Below are positions 8,990-17,263 of a stretch of 64,000 nt of DNA, piece after piece. Under the pieces are notes generated by a model, which was not told the origin of the DNA, ran no database searches, and saw nothing but the letters and a program-made list of their open reading frames with translations. Each line of letters begins with the position of its first letter. Position 1 is the stretch's first letter. The DNA comes from 40CM-4-69-5 sp036556905. GTDB taxonomy: Bacteria > Methylomirabilota > Methylomirabilia > Rokubacteriales > CSP1-6. Position numbers and translations under genes: made by a program. The DNA lies in the NCBI GenBank assembly GCA_036556905.1, contig DATBIM010000102.1:1-64000 (forward strand). The letters run 5' to 3'.

Positions 8990-10021
8990 ATGACGCTGCC
9001 GCTGCTGCCCACCCACGTGATCGGAAGCCACGGCTTCCCCGGCTGGTTCTGGACCGCGCTGGACCGTATCAAGGCCGGCGATTACGGCCAGAGCGACGTC
9101 AAGGAGACGTTCGACGACGCCACCCAGCTGGCCGTCCGCGATCAGGAGCGGGCCGGCGTCGATATCGTGTGCGACGGCGAGATGCGGCGCTTCTTCTTCG
9201 TCCAGACCTTTTACGGGCGCATGGAGGGCCTGGAGACCGTCGAGCCCCTGCGCAAGACCGGGCTCTACGCCTACGACAGCGTGCCCCGGTATCGGCCGAC
9301 GGCCAGGATCCGGATCAACCAGGGCCTCGGCATCGTGGACGACTTCAAATACCTCAAGACGCAAACCGACCGGCCGGTGAAGGCGACCTGCCCGGGGCCG
9401 GTGACGCTGTCGATCCACGTCCAGACGCGGCCGGGCGACGCCTACAACAACGACCGCCTGGCCCTGTGCTGGGATCTGGTCCCCGCCGTCAACGCCGAGC
9501 TGAAGGCGCTGGTGGCGGCCGGCGCCGACTACATCCAGGTGGACGAGCCGTCGGCGGCGATCGTGCCCGGCCAGATCGACGAATACGTGAGGATGTTCAA
9601 CGCCTGCGTGGAGGGGGTGCGGGCCCGGATCGCCTACCACGTCTGCTTCGGCAATCTCCTGTCCCGCCCGCGCGGCAAGCGCTCCTATCGCTGGATGTTC
9701 CCGGCGTTGCGCGAGACGCGGTGCCAGCAGTTCGTCTTCGAGTACGCCAACCGGGAGATGGCCGAGATCGAGGACTGGAAGGAGATCGGCGTCGATCGCG
9801 ACGTGGCCTGCGGCGTCGTCGACGTCAAGTCGTTCTATCTGGAGACGCCGGAGGACGTGGCCGAGCGACTGGAGCAGTGCGCGCGATTCATTCCGCTCGA
9901 GCGGCTGTCGGCTGTGCCCGATTGCGGGTTCTTCCCGGTGCCCCGGTGGCTCGCCTTCGAGAAGCTCAAGCGGCTGGTGGCGGGCACGCGCCTGGCCCGC
10001 CAGCGCCTGGGCGTGGCCTGA
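8990..10021 (+). CDS. Cobalamin-independent methionine synthase-like (MetE C-terminal domain) protein
   Basis: 343 residues matching the C-terminal catalytic barrel of MetE, without its N-terminal half. The zinc-site pattern is visible: His-x-Cys in YHVCFGN, a glutamate in FVFEYANRE, and a cysteine in VPDCGFFP; VDEPS matches the family substrate segment. Stand-alone barrels of this type are often not true methionine synthases and may transfer methyl groups from other donors or cleave related substrates. The start is the ATG at 8990 with AGAGG just upstream; the frame is open further upstream but without family similarity. It lies 100 bases after the amidohydrolase and probably shares its pathway. 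Confidence 0.75.
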   Translation: MTLPLLPTHVIGSHGFPGWFWTALDRIKAGDYGQSDVKETFDDATQLAVRDQERAGVDIVCDGEMRRFFFVQTFYGRMEGLETVEPLRKTGLYAYDSVPRYRPTARIRINQGLGIVDDFKYLKTQTDRPVKATCPGPVTLSIHVQTRPGDAYNNDRLALCWDLVPAVNAELKALVAAGADYIQVDEPSAAIVPGQIDEYVRMFNACVEGVRARIAYHVCFGNLLSRPRGKRSYRWMFPALRETRCQQFVFEYANREMAEIEDWKEIGVDRDVACGVVDVKSFYLETPEDVAERLEQCARFIPLERLSAVPDCGFFPVPRWLAFEKLKRLVAGTRLARQRLGVA

Positions 10022-10052
10022 GCGTGGCCGGAGCGGAAAGGGGCGCCTGCCC

Positions 10053-11054
10053 ATGAGGTCTGATCGACTCTTCACGACGATCGACTTCCACACGGCGGGC
10101 ATCGGCATGCGCCTGGTGACGGCGGGCCTCGGCCGGCTCCCGGGCGAGACCATCGCCGCCAAGCGGCGGCACTTCGCCGAGCACCTGGACCACGTGCGAA
10201 CCGGGCTCTGTCTGGAGCCGCGCGGGCACCGAAGTATGTTGATCGCGGTAATGACCGAGCCGGTGACGCCCGGTGCCGACTTCGGTCTGCTCTTCATGTA
10301 TCCCGGCGGCTACTACGTGTCGTGCGGCGAGGCCACCATAGGCGCCGCCACGGTGGCCGTGGAGACGGGACTGGTGGCGCGCCGGAGTGACGCGACGCCG
10401 GTCGTCATCGACACCGAGGCCGGCCCCGTGGAGACGGTGGCCCGGCTGGAGGGCGGCCGGGTGCGAGAGGTCACCCTCAAGTGGACACCGGCGTTCGTCG
10501 TCAAGACCGCGCAAGTGGTGAAGGTGGCCGACCTGGGCGAGGTCGCCCTCGACATCGCGGTCGGCGCCGGCAATGTCTTCGCCATCGTGGAGGCGTCTGC
10601 GGTCGGCCTGGCGGTTCAGCGGGAGCGAGTCGGCGAGATCGCCGCCCGGGGGATGGCGGTGCGGCAGGCGATTGCCGAGCAGCTGGCAGTGAGCGTGCCC
10701 GGCCAGCGCCCCGCCGCTGTCGACAACGTGATTCTCCACGAGCTGCCCGACCGGCGCGGGGTGTCGAGGAACGCGCTGGTGTGGGGTCCCGGCCAGGTCG
10801 ACGCCGCGCCCTGCGGCTCGGGCACGTGCGCGCGCCTGGCGCTCTTTCACCAGCGCGGCCGTCTGCGGGTCGGCGACACCATGGTCAGCGAGGGGCTGCT
10901 CGGCCTGAGCTTCGTCGGCCGCATCGCCGGCCAGACGGAGGTCGCCGGCCATCCCGCCATCCTGCCCGAGATTACCGGCACCGCCTACCTCACCGGCACC
11001 AGCCAGTTCTTCTTCGACCCCGACGATCCGCTGCGCGAGGGATTCCTCCTGTGA
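10053..11054 (+). CDS. Proline racemase / hydroxyproline epimerase-family protein
   Basis: 333 residues of the proline racemase family. These enzymes invert the alpha carbon of proline or hydroxyproline with two cysteines, or dehydrate trans-3-hydroxyproline when one cysteine is replaced. Both cysteines are visible: YYVSCGEATIG (about residue 90) and PCGSGTCARLA (about residue 253). An oddity is that the first motif is usually MCGHGTIG; here the histidine position is glutamate and the next glycine is alanine, so specificity may differ. The DadA-like flavoprotein downstream fits a D-amino-acid route (racemase, then dehydrogenase), as in 4-hydroxyproline catabolism. The stop overlaps a GTG that opens the gene remnant at 11051. 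Confidence 0.82.
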   Translation: MRSDRLFTTIDFHTAGIGMRLVTAGLGRLPGETIAAKRRHFAEHLDHVRTGLCLEPRGHRSMLIAVMTEPVTPGADFGLLFMYPGGYYVSCGEATIGAATVAVETGLVARRSDATPVVIDTEAGPVETVARLEGGRVREVTLKWTPAFVVKTAQVVKVADLGEVALDIAVGAGNVFAIVEASAVGLAVQRERVGEIAARGMAVRQAIAEQLAVSVPGQRPAAVDNVILHELPDRRGVSRNALVWGPGQVDAAPCGSGTCARLALFHQRGRLRVGDTMVSEGLLGLSFVGRIAGQTEVAGHPAILPEITGTAYLTGTSQFFFDPDDPLREGFLL

Positions 11055-11119
11055 AGGTCCTGATCCTCGGCGGCGGCATCGTCGGCGTCACCGCCGCCTG
11101 GCCTCGGGTGAGGTTATGA
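11051..11119 (+). pseudogene. Remnant of the 5' end of a DadA-like flavoprotein gene
   Basis: A GTG-started frame overlapping the racemase stop (GTGA) reads VKVLILGGGIVGVTAAW and then ends in TGA after 22 codons. The first 49 bases match 12122-12170, the start of the full flavoprotein gene, with only five differences that I count. The remnant stops being similar just before the substrate-binding protein gene begins at 11116. It looks like the original coupled start of a flavoprotein gene that was separated from its body by insertion of the intervening gene, or the stub of a second copy. Confidence 0.6.
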
Positions 11120-12111
11120 GCTCGACTCGCCGAGCGTTCGTGAGCGGTCTCACGCTAGGCGCCGCGGTCGGGCTGCTTCGAATGCGGCCTGATCCGGTGG
11201 GGGCAGAGCCCCCGCCGGAGACCACGAGGTTGCGGATCAGCCACGGGCCCGTGTGCCAGGCCCCGCAATTCGCGGCAGAAGGGCTCCTGCGCGACGAAGG
11301 GTTCAGTCGGCTCGACTACATCAAGCAAGAGGGCGTCGGGCTCTATCGAGCGCTGGCTGCCGGCGAGGTCGACCTCAGCACGACGTTCGTCGCCCCCTTC
11401 ATCATCCAGGTGGACGCAGCGGACCCCGTGGTGCTGTTGGCGGGGGTCCACGTGGGGTGCCTCGAGCTGTTCGGGACCGATCGGGTTCGCGGTATCGCTG
11501 ATCTAAAGGGCAAGGTGGTGGCGATCAGTGCTCGCGGAGGACCCAGCCATGTCTTCCTCGTGAGCATGCTGGCCCATGTCGGTGTCGATCATCGCAGTGT
11601 CAACTGGGTCACGTATCCGAGGGATGAGGCGATACGACGGCTGGCCGCGGGGGAGATCGACGCCCTGATGGCGTTTCCGCCGGATCCGCAGGAGCTTCGC
11701 GCCCGCAAGATCGGCCGCGTCGTGGTGAACACGGCGAAGGACCGCCCCTGGGCTCAGTACTTCTGCTGCATGCTGGCCGGCAATGCTGAGTTCGTTCGGA
11801 AGAATCCAGTTGCCACCAAGCGCGCAGTGCGGGCGATCATCAAGGGGATTGACATCTGTGCCCTCGAGCCGGAACGGACGGCGCGGCTCCTGGTGGATCG
11901 GGGGTTCACGCCGCGCTATGACTACGCAGTGGGAACGTTGAAGTCGCTGCCCTATCGCCAGTGGCGGGAGTACGACCCGGAGGACACCGTGCGCTTCTAT
12001 GCTCTCCGCTTGCACGAGGCTGGGATGATCAAGTCCACACCACAGAGGATCCTCACCCAGGGGACCGACTGGCGGTTTCTCAATGAGCTGAAGCGGGAGC
12101 TGAAAGGGTAG
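11116..12111 (+). CDS. ABC transporter substrate-binding protein, NMT1/SsuA type
   Basis: 331 residues. The N-terminus (SSTRRAFVSGLTLGAAVGLL) has a twin-arginine motif and a hydrophobic core, so Tat export to the periplasm is likely. The mature part (LRISHGPVCQAPQFAAEGLL, GVGLYRALAAGEVDLSTTF, KGKVVAISARGGPSHVFL) matches the NMT1/SsuA-like fold that binds pyrimidines, sulfonates, nitrate or similar small molecules. No permease or ATPase of this family is adjacent. It sits between a flavoprotein remnant and the full flavoprotein gene, and appears to have been inserted into a racemase-dehydrogenase operon. Confidence 0.82.
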   Translation: MSSTRRAFVSGLTLGAAVGLLRMRPDPVGAEPPPETTRLRISHGPVCQAPQFAAEGLLRDEGFSRLDYIKQEGVGLYRALAAGEVDLSTTFVAPFIIQVDAADPVVLLAGVHVGCLELFGTDRVRGIADLKGKVVAISARGGPSHVFLVSMLAHVGVDHRSVNWVTYPRDEAIRRLAAGEIDALMAFPPDPQELRARKIGRVVVNTAKDRPWAQYFCCMLAGNAEFVRKNPVATKRAVRAIIKGIDICALEPERTARLLVDRGFTPRYDYAVGTLKSLPYRQWREYDPEDTVRFYALRLHEAGMIKSTPQRILTQGTDWRFLNELKRELKG

Positions 12112-12121
12112 TGGCGCCTCG

Positions 12122-13390
12122 ATGAGGGTCCTGGTCCTCGGCGGCGGCATCGCCGGTGTCACCGCCGCCTACTTCATGGCTCGTGACGGCCACGAGGTCA
12201 CGGTGGTGGAGGGGCAGGATGCGCTCGGCCTGGACGCGACGGCGGCCAACGCCGGCATCATCGCTCCGGGCCACTCTTTCGCCTGGGGCTCGCCGCGCGC
12301 GCCCAAATTGCTCTGGCGCTCCCTCCTGGGTCACGAGACGGCGATCCGCATGAGGCTCGCGCCCGACCGGCGGCTCTACGCCTGGGGGCTCCGCTTCCTG
12401 CGCGAGTGCACGGCCGAGCGGGCGCGACGCAACACGCTGGTCAAGCTCCGTCTCTGCCAGTACAGCCAGACCGTGCTGAATGAGGTCGTGCGCAGCGAGG
12501 GCATCGCGTACCAGGCGACCACCCGCGGGGCGCTCTACCTCTACCGGGACGCGGCCGAGCTGGAGGCGGGCGTCAAGCGGATGGCGCTCCTGGCCGAGCA
12601 CGGCCAGAAGCAGGAGGTGCTCGACGCCGAGGCGGTCGCGCGGCTCGACCCCGTGTTCGAGCCCGTCAAGCGCAAGATCGCCGGCGCCGTGCGCGACCTG
12701 ACCGACTCCAGTGGTGACGCCCGGCTCTTCACCGAGGCCCTGGCCCGCGTGGGCCGCGAGAAGTTCGGTCTGACCGTGCGGCTGTCCACCTCGGTGACGG
12801 CGCTCGAAGCCGACGGCGATCGAGTGCGCGCCGTCCGGACCAGCCAGGGGCTTCTCACCGCCGACGTCTATGTGCTAGCGCTCGGTGTGTTCGCGGCGCC
12901 GGTGGCGCGGAGCATCGGCGTCAAGCTCCACGTCTACCCGGCCAAGGGCTACTCCTCGACCTTCCCGATCAAGGGCGACGGCCGGGCGCCCACGGTCCCC
13001 GGCGTGGACGAGCAGTGGCTGGTGGGCTGGTCGCGGCTCGGCGACCGCCTGCGTTTGACCTCGACGGCCGAGTTCGCCGGGTACGATCGGTCCTGGACGC
13101 CGCGCGACTTCAACAACATCCTGCGCTTCGCCCGTGACATCTTCCCCGAGGCCGCCGACTGGGACCGCGGCGAGTATCGCGCGTGCCTGCGCCCCATGAC
13201 GCCGGACGGCCCGCCGGTGCTCGGCTACGGCCGCTACCGCAATCTGCTCTTCAACGTCGGCCACGGCCACATGGGGTGGACCATGGCCTGCGGCACCGCC
13301 CGCGTCGTCGCGGATCTGGTATCGGGCCGGCGGCCTGAGCTTGATCTCGAGAACCTGGGCCCGCGGGCCCAGGCGGGAGGGCTGGGCTAG
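12122..13390 (+). CDS. FAD-dependent D-amino-acid dehydrogenase-like protein (DadA family)
   Basis: 422 residues, the usual length for DadA. The N-terminal Rossmann FAD motif RVLVLGGGIAGVTAAYF is followed by GHEVTVVEGQ, and the C-terminal FAD-contact region reads FNVGHGHMGWTMACGTARVVADL, typical of DadA/DAO proteins. It should oxidise a D-amino acid (or D-hydroxyproline) to the imino acid and pass electrons to a quinone or the respiratory chain. The neighbouring proline-racemase-like gene supplies the logical upstream step. It ends in a CTAG shared with the convergent DUF1185 gene. Confidence 0.85.
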   Translation: MRVLVLGGGIAGVTAAYFMARDGHEVTVVEGQDALGLDATAANAGIIAPGHSFAWGSPRAPKLLWRSLLGHETAIRMRLAPDRRLYAWGLRFLRECTAERARRNTLVKLRLCQYSQTVLNEVVRSEGIAYQATTRGALYLYRDAAELEAGVKRMALLAEHGQKQEVLDAEAVARLDPVFEPVKRKIAGAVRDLTDSSGDARLFTEALARVGREKFGLTVRLSTSVTALEADGDRVRAVRTSQGLLTADVYVLALGVFAAPVARSIGVKLHVYPAKGYSSTFPIKGDGRAPTVPGVDEQWLVGWSRLGDRLRLTSTAEFAGYDRSWTPRDFNNILRFARDIFPEAADWDRGEYRACLRPMTPDGPPVLGYGRYRNLLFNVGHGHMGWTMACGTARVVADLVSGRRPELDLENLGPRAQAGGLG

Positions 13391-13929
13391 AGGACCCGGC
13401 CCTTGCCGACCCTGGGCTGGGGCCGGCCGCCGTCGGCCACGGCCATCACCACGACGATCTCGTCGGGCCGCGGGGCATCGGCGACCATGACCGTCATCGT
13501 GTCGAAGTCGTCGAAGGACCAGACGTTGTCCTTGTTGCCCAGCGGCACGTCGATGGCGGTGCCGGCGGCGCCGACCTTGTTGTTGGACGGAATGATGGCC
13601 TCGCCGCCGCCGGCCGCTGCCCGCATGGGTTTCCCCAGCCTGGGGTGCAGGATGGCCGCGCCGTGCTCGATATCGCCGGACGTTCCCACGATCGCCGCCT
13701 TGCCGTAGCTCACGACCGGATTGCCGAGCAGGTCCACCACGCGTTTCATGAGCAACTCGCCCAGGGACGCCCCCACCTCGAAGAGCGCCGACAGGTCCTC
13801 GACGTAGCGCCCGGCGTAGGGGTTCGCGATCACGGCGATCCCGGCGGCGCGGTGAATGGGTCGAGGCAAGCGCTGACGCGTCTCGGCTAGAATCTCTTCG
13901 GTCGTCATCAGGATCTTCCGCACGTCCAT
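13387..13929 (-). CDS. Amino acid synthesis family protein (DUF1185)
   Basis: 180 residues matching the small family named amino acid synthesis protein (PF06684). Conserved-looking segments are GIAVIANPYAGRYVEDLS, VSYGKAAIVGTSGDIEHGAAILHPRLGKPMR and GEAIIPSNNKVG. The biochemical role is not established. Members are usually found near amidohydrolases and amino-acid catabolic genes, as here. The start is the ATG at 13929 with GGAGG upstream; the GTG one codon earlier is less likely. It converges with and shares CTAG with the DadA-like gene, and follows the ThDP enzyme in the same direction, 18 bases downstream. Confidence 0.78.
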   Translation of the reverse strand: MDVRKILMTTEEILAETRQRLPRPIHRAAGIAVIANPYAGRYVEDLSALFEVGASLGELLMKRVVDLLGNPVVSYGKAAIVGTSGDIEHGAAILHPRLGKPMRAAAGGGEAIIPSNNKVGAAGTAIDVPLGNKDNVWSFDDFDTMTVMVADAPRPDEIVVVMAVADGGRPQPRVGKGRVL

Positions 13930-13947
13930 CACGGGCCTCCCCAGCTG

Positions 13948-15564
13948 TCAGTGGGTGACGCCGCGGGCAAAGGCCGGGGCCGCAGCGCCTTCGATGTTGA
14001 CGTTCACGCACGCCGGACGGCCAGAGGCCACGGCGCGGGCCAGGGCCGGGCCCAGGTCGTCCGGGTGCTCTACGTGCTCGCCCTGGGCCCCCAGCGCCTC
14101 CGCCACGCGATCGTAGCGCGTGGGCAGGAGCTCGCAGCCGACGGCGCGCTCGGCTCCATAGTGCTGGAGCTGGAGCTGGTACTCGGCGTTCCAGCGGGCG
14201 TCGTTGCCCACGACCGCCACCACGGGGATCCGGTAGCGCACGGCCGTGTCGAATTCCAGCGCGTGGAAGCCGAAGGTCCCGTCGCCCAGCACAGCAAACA
14301 CCGGGAGATCCGGCCTGGCCAGGCGGGCCCCGAGGGCCATGGGCAGCGCGCTCCCGATCGACCCTGACGGGCCATTGATGAGCCGCACGGCCGGCTCCAG
14401 CCCTGCCTGGCACCACTGGCCGAACTCGCCACCGTCGGCGACCAGCACGCCCTGCCCGACCAGGGGCTGGAGCGCGGCACACAGCCGGAGCGGATGCATC
14501 GGGCGCGCGGAGGCGCGGCCCAGGTCTTCCCACGCCGGTGGCGTCGCCCGCCGGGCATCCTCGACCTCCTTCGCCCAGGCACTGCGTTGCCACGGACGGC
14601 GGACCGCGGCCTCTGCGAGCTGGTGCGCCACCGCGGGCGGATCGCCACCCAGCGCGAGGGCGACCCGATCGGCCGGCGGCATCGCATCGAGGTCCGCGTG
14701 AATGAAGCGACAGTCGGCGGCGAAGGCCGGGGGCTGGCCGAAGCGCAGAGTGAAGTCCAGGCGCTTGCCGAGCAGGAGCACGACGTCGGCGTGGCTCAGC
14801 GCCTCGCCAGCGGTGCGCAGAGCGGGATCGTTGACGCCGCGTGGGCTCTCCATGAGGAGCGCGGGAATCCCGGTGATCTCGGCGAGCCGGGTCACGCCGG
14901 CCCAGCGCGCCTCACGCCCCATGGCGGGGCCGACGATCATCAGCGGGCGTCGCGCGCCGGCCAGGAGATCGAGGGCTTCGGACACCGCGCGCGCGGGGAC
15001 GGGCGCGGCCACGGCGGATCGGGGGCGGGCCGGCGCGACGGTGGTCACCCGAGCTTCCAACAGGTCGCCGGGCAGGCTCACGTGCACGGGACCCGGCGGC
15101 CACGCGCGCGCGACGTCGAGCGCGCGCGCCACGTCCTCACCGAGCGCCTCGGCGCGCTCGGCCAGCCAGGCCGCCTTGACCGCGGGCCGAGCGGCCCCGA
15201 CCTGGTCCACTTCCTGGAACGCGCCGCGTCCCAGCATGCTCCGCGGCGCGTGGCCGCTGAGCAGGACCACGGGCGACTGCGAGCCGAGCGCGGTGTAGAG
15301 CGCGGACACCGCGTTCAGGTGTCCGGGCCCGGCCGTCACCAGCACGACGCCGGGTTCCTCGGTGAGCCGGCCCCAGCCATCGGCCATGTGGACGGCAGCC
15401 GCCTCGTGGCGGGTGTGGATCAGCGTGATTCCCCGGCCGACGGTGGCGTCGTAGACCGGAAGGATCTGGTTACCGGAGAGCGTGAAGAGCTGGCGGACGC
15501 CGGCCGCGATCAGCGCCTCGACGACCAGATCGGCGCCGCGGAGCGGGGACCGGCTCACACCCAC
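13948..15564 (-). CDS. Thiamine-diphosphate-dependent enzyme (acetolactate synthase / benzoylformate decarboxylase-like)
   Basis: 538 residues with the three-domain layout of the ALS/POX/BFDC family. The N-terminal pyrimidine-binding domain contains the catalytic glutamate context IHTRHEAAAVHMADG, the central domain is Rossmann-like, and the C-terminal diphosphate-binding domain has the GDG...N motif (VLGDGTFGFHALEFDTAVRYRIPVVAVVGND). It probably decarboxylates or ligates a 2-oxo acid. The exact reaction is unclear; no regulatory ilvN-like subunit is adjacent, which argues against valine/isoleucine biosynthesis. The start is a GTG at 15564; a second in-frame GTG lies two codons downstream. 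Confidence 0.85.
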   Translation of the reverse strand: MGVSRSPLRGADLVVEALIAAGVRQLFTLSGNQILPVYDATVGRGITLIHTRHEAAAVHMADGWGRLTEEPGVVLVTAGPGHLNAVSALYTALGSQSPVVLLSGHAPRSMLGRGAFQEVDQVGAARPAVKAAWLAERAEALGEDVARALDVARAWPPGPVHVSLPGDLLEARVTTVAPARPRSAVAAPVPARAVSEALDLLAGARRPLMIVGPAMGREARWAGVTRLAEITGIPALLMESPRGVNDPALRTAGEALSHADVVLLLGKRLDFTLRFGQPPAFAADCRFIHADLDAMPPADRVALALGGDPPAVAHQLAEAAVRRPWQRSAWAKEVEDARRATPPAWEDLGRASARPMHPLRLCAALQPLVGQGVLVADGGEFGQWCQAGLEPAVRLINGPSGSIGSALPMALGARLARPDLPVFAVLGDGTFGFHALEFDTAVRYRIPVVAVVGNDARWNAEYQLQLQHYGAERAVGCELLPTRYDRVAEALGAQGEHVEHPDDLGPALARAVASGRPACVNVNIEGAAAPAFARGVTH

Positions 15565-15576
15565 ACGCTCGGGCCC

Positions 15577-15888
15577 CTAGGGCCAGACCTGGACGTAGGC
15601 GGCGCGCTGCCGCTCCGAAACATCGCCGAAGTGCGCGTCATACTCTTTCCTCAGCCACGCCAGATGCTCGGACTCGAGAAACCGCCGCAGCGTCTCTTCG
15701 CTCTCGAATTCGTACACCGCGACGTACTGGAACTGGTCCTCGGGCAGGATCGCCCGGTAGCGGCGCGCGCTGACGACCCCCTTGAACTTGAACACGTCCG
15801 GCACGTGCTCGTGGTTGTACCACTCGTTGAACGCCTGCTCGCGGTCGCGCGTGATGGTCGCTTTTACCGTGAAAAGTGCGGTCGGCAC
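15577..15888 (-). CDS. Small EthD-like / dimeric alpha-beta barrel protein
   Basis: About 103 residues. The run FNEWYNHEHVPDVFKFKGVVSARRYRAI followed by YVAVYEFESEETLRRFLES is typical of small dimeric alpha-beta barrel proteins of the EthD/DUF4286 kind, which bind or degrade small organic compounds or act as accessory proteins. The start chosen is GTG at 15888, which has AGGAGG upstream and begins right before the first strand; longer in-frame starts add sequence with no domain. It is 12 bases upstream of the ThDP enzyme in the same direction, so the two are probably co-transcribed. Confidence 0.65.
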   Translation of the reverse strand: MPTALFTVKATITRDREQAFNEWYNHEHVPDVFKFKGVVSARRYRAILPEDQFQYVAVYEFESEETLRRFLESEHLAWLRKEYDAHFGDVSERQRAAYVQVWP

Positions 15889-16069
15889 AAGCTGGCCCTC
15901 CTCATCCTGCTGCCTTCCGGAGAGAGGTCGCTGACGCGGCCGACAGTAGCCCCGGACCAGGGAGCGACGCAAGGGCCCACCGCCCGTGGTTTCCCCCTGG
16001 CGGTTCCGGAGATGCCGCCGTAGACTTCGCTGTCGAGCGGGTCAGGACGTCGACCGGGGGAGCCCAGGG

Positions 16070-16582
16070 ATGCTGCAGCGATTCACGGAGCGAGCGCGAC
16101 GAGCGATGGTCCTGGCCACCGAAGAGGCGCGCCGCCGTCGGCACTCCGTCATCGGCCCCGAGCACCTGCTCCTGGGTATCCTCCAGGTCGCTGGTGATGT
16201 CGGCGTCCACATGCTGAAGCAACTTCGCGTGAGCCCGGAGACGCTGCGGGCTGAGGTCGAACAGGCCCTGAGCCAGATACCCGGCTCGGTCCCTGCTGGC
16301 GAGCCGGCCTTCTCTCTCGAGCTCAAGACTGTGCTGGCGGCGGCGCTCAGCCTGAAGCGGCGGCTCACGGTGGATCCCGATCTCCTCCTGCTCACGCTGC
16401 TGGCCGAGGACCATCCGGCGACCAACCGCATCCTGCGTGGGGCCGGAGCCGATCTGGTTCGGACCCGCCGGTTGACCGTGCTGGTGAGCGGCTTCCGCAA
16501 GCCGGTCACCGAGGAGGAGGTCCGCTTCATCGCCACCTCGAAGTGGCGGGTCCACGGGTCGCCTTCCCTGCCCGATCGGTGA
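16070..16582 (+). CDS. Stand-alone Clp N-domain protein
   Basis: 170 residues made of a ClpA/ClpC-type N domain without AAA ATPase modules. The first repeat is FTERARRAMVLATEEARRRRHSVIGPEHLLLGIL and the second is FSLELKTVLAAALSLKRRLTVDPDLLLLTLL, the normal double-repeat fold used by Clp chaperones to bind adaptors and substrates. Stand-alone versions may be adaptors or decoys; the function is not known. It starts at the ATG at 16070 and its stop overlaps the GTG of the cyclase-family gene. Confidence 0.75.
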   Translation: MLQRFTERARRAMVLATEEARRRRHSVIGPEHLLLGILQVAGDVGVHMLKQLRVSPETLRAEVEQALSQIPGSVPAGEPAFSLELKTVLAAALSLKRRLTVDPDLLLLTLLAEDHPATNRILRGAGADLVRTRRLTVLVSGFRKPVTEEEVRFIATSKWRVHGSPSLPDR

Positions 16583-17256
16583 CCGCGGTGCGTATCGTCG
16601 ACCTGAGCTTTTCCATCCGGCCGCATTTCCGCTGGACCGTGGCGTCGCAGCTGGTGGCGGCGCACGCGACCGGTCATCCGCTGCAGAGCACCGTGCTCAC
16701 GATCAGCTGCCATGCCTACACTCACGTCGACGCGCCGCTGCATTATCTGGTTGCCGGGCGCGACGTGGCCGCGATGCCGGTCGACCAGTGGGTGGGGGAG
16801 GCCGCCGTGGTCGATCTGACCCACCTCGGTGCCAACGGCGAGGTGACCGCCCAGGATCTGCAGCGCCGCGCCGACCACGTCCGCGCCGGCGATATCGTGC
16901 TGCTGCGGACGGACTGGCCGAAGCGGGTGAGCGTCGAGACTGTGGAGTTCTGGAAGCAGGGTCCCTGGACGGGGCCGAGCGCCTGTGACTGGCTGGTGGC
17001 CCGGCGGGTCAAGGCCGTCGGCTACGATTATCCGCCCGATCACTGCACGCGTGACACCATCGCCGAGCCTCGCCGGCGCCCGGCCCGGGACGAGTACACC
17101 ACCCATGCGATCTTCTTTCCCGCCGGCATCACGGTGATCGAGTATCTGACCAACCTCGACCAGATCGGCGCCCCGCGCTGCCGGTTCGTCGCGCTGCCCC
17201 TCAAGCTCGAAGGCGCGGATGGCTGTCCTGTCCGCGCCATCGCGATCGTGGAGTGA
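16579..17256 (+). CDS. Cyclase-family / kynurenine formamidase-like metal hydrolase
   Basis: 225 residues. The metal motif H-x-x-T-H-x-D-x-P-x-H is present as CHAYTHVDAPLHYL, characteristic of bacterial kynurenine formamidase and related putative cyclases. VVDLTHLG and DIVLLRTDW follow the family pattern. These enzymes hydrolyse formamides or act on polyketide-like or catabolic intermediates. The GTG at 16579 overlaps the previous stop (GTGA); a second GTG three codons later is equally possible. It converges on the selenoprotein pair with only a 7-base gap. Confidence 0.8.
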   Translation: MTAVRIVDLSFSIRPHFRWTVASQLVAAHATGHPLQSTVLTISCHAYTHVDAPLHYLVAGRDVAAMPVDQWVGEAAVVDLTHLGANGEVTAQDLQRRADHVRAGDIVLLRTDWPKRVSVETVEFWKQGPWTGPSACDWLVARRVKAVGYDYPPDHCTRDTIAEPRRRPARDEYTTHAIFFPAGITVIEYLTNLDQIGAPRCRFVALPLKLEGADGCPVRAIAIVE

Positions 17257-17263
17257 TCCGGCG

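Noticed and set aside
11116..12111. A complete NMT1-type ABC transporter
   Set aside because: Only the binding protein is present. The nearest ABC ATPase (6366) is of the MalK/UgpC type and is separated by several genes.
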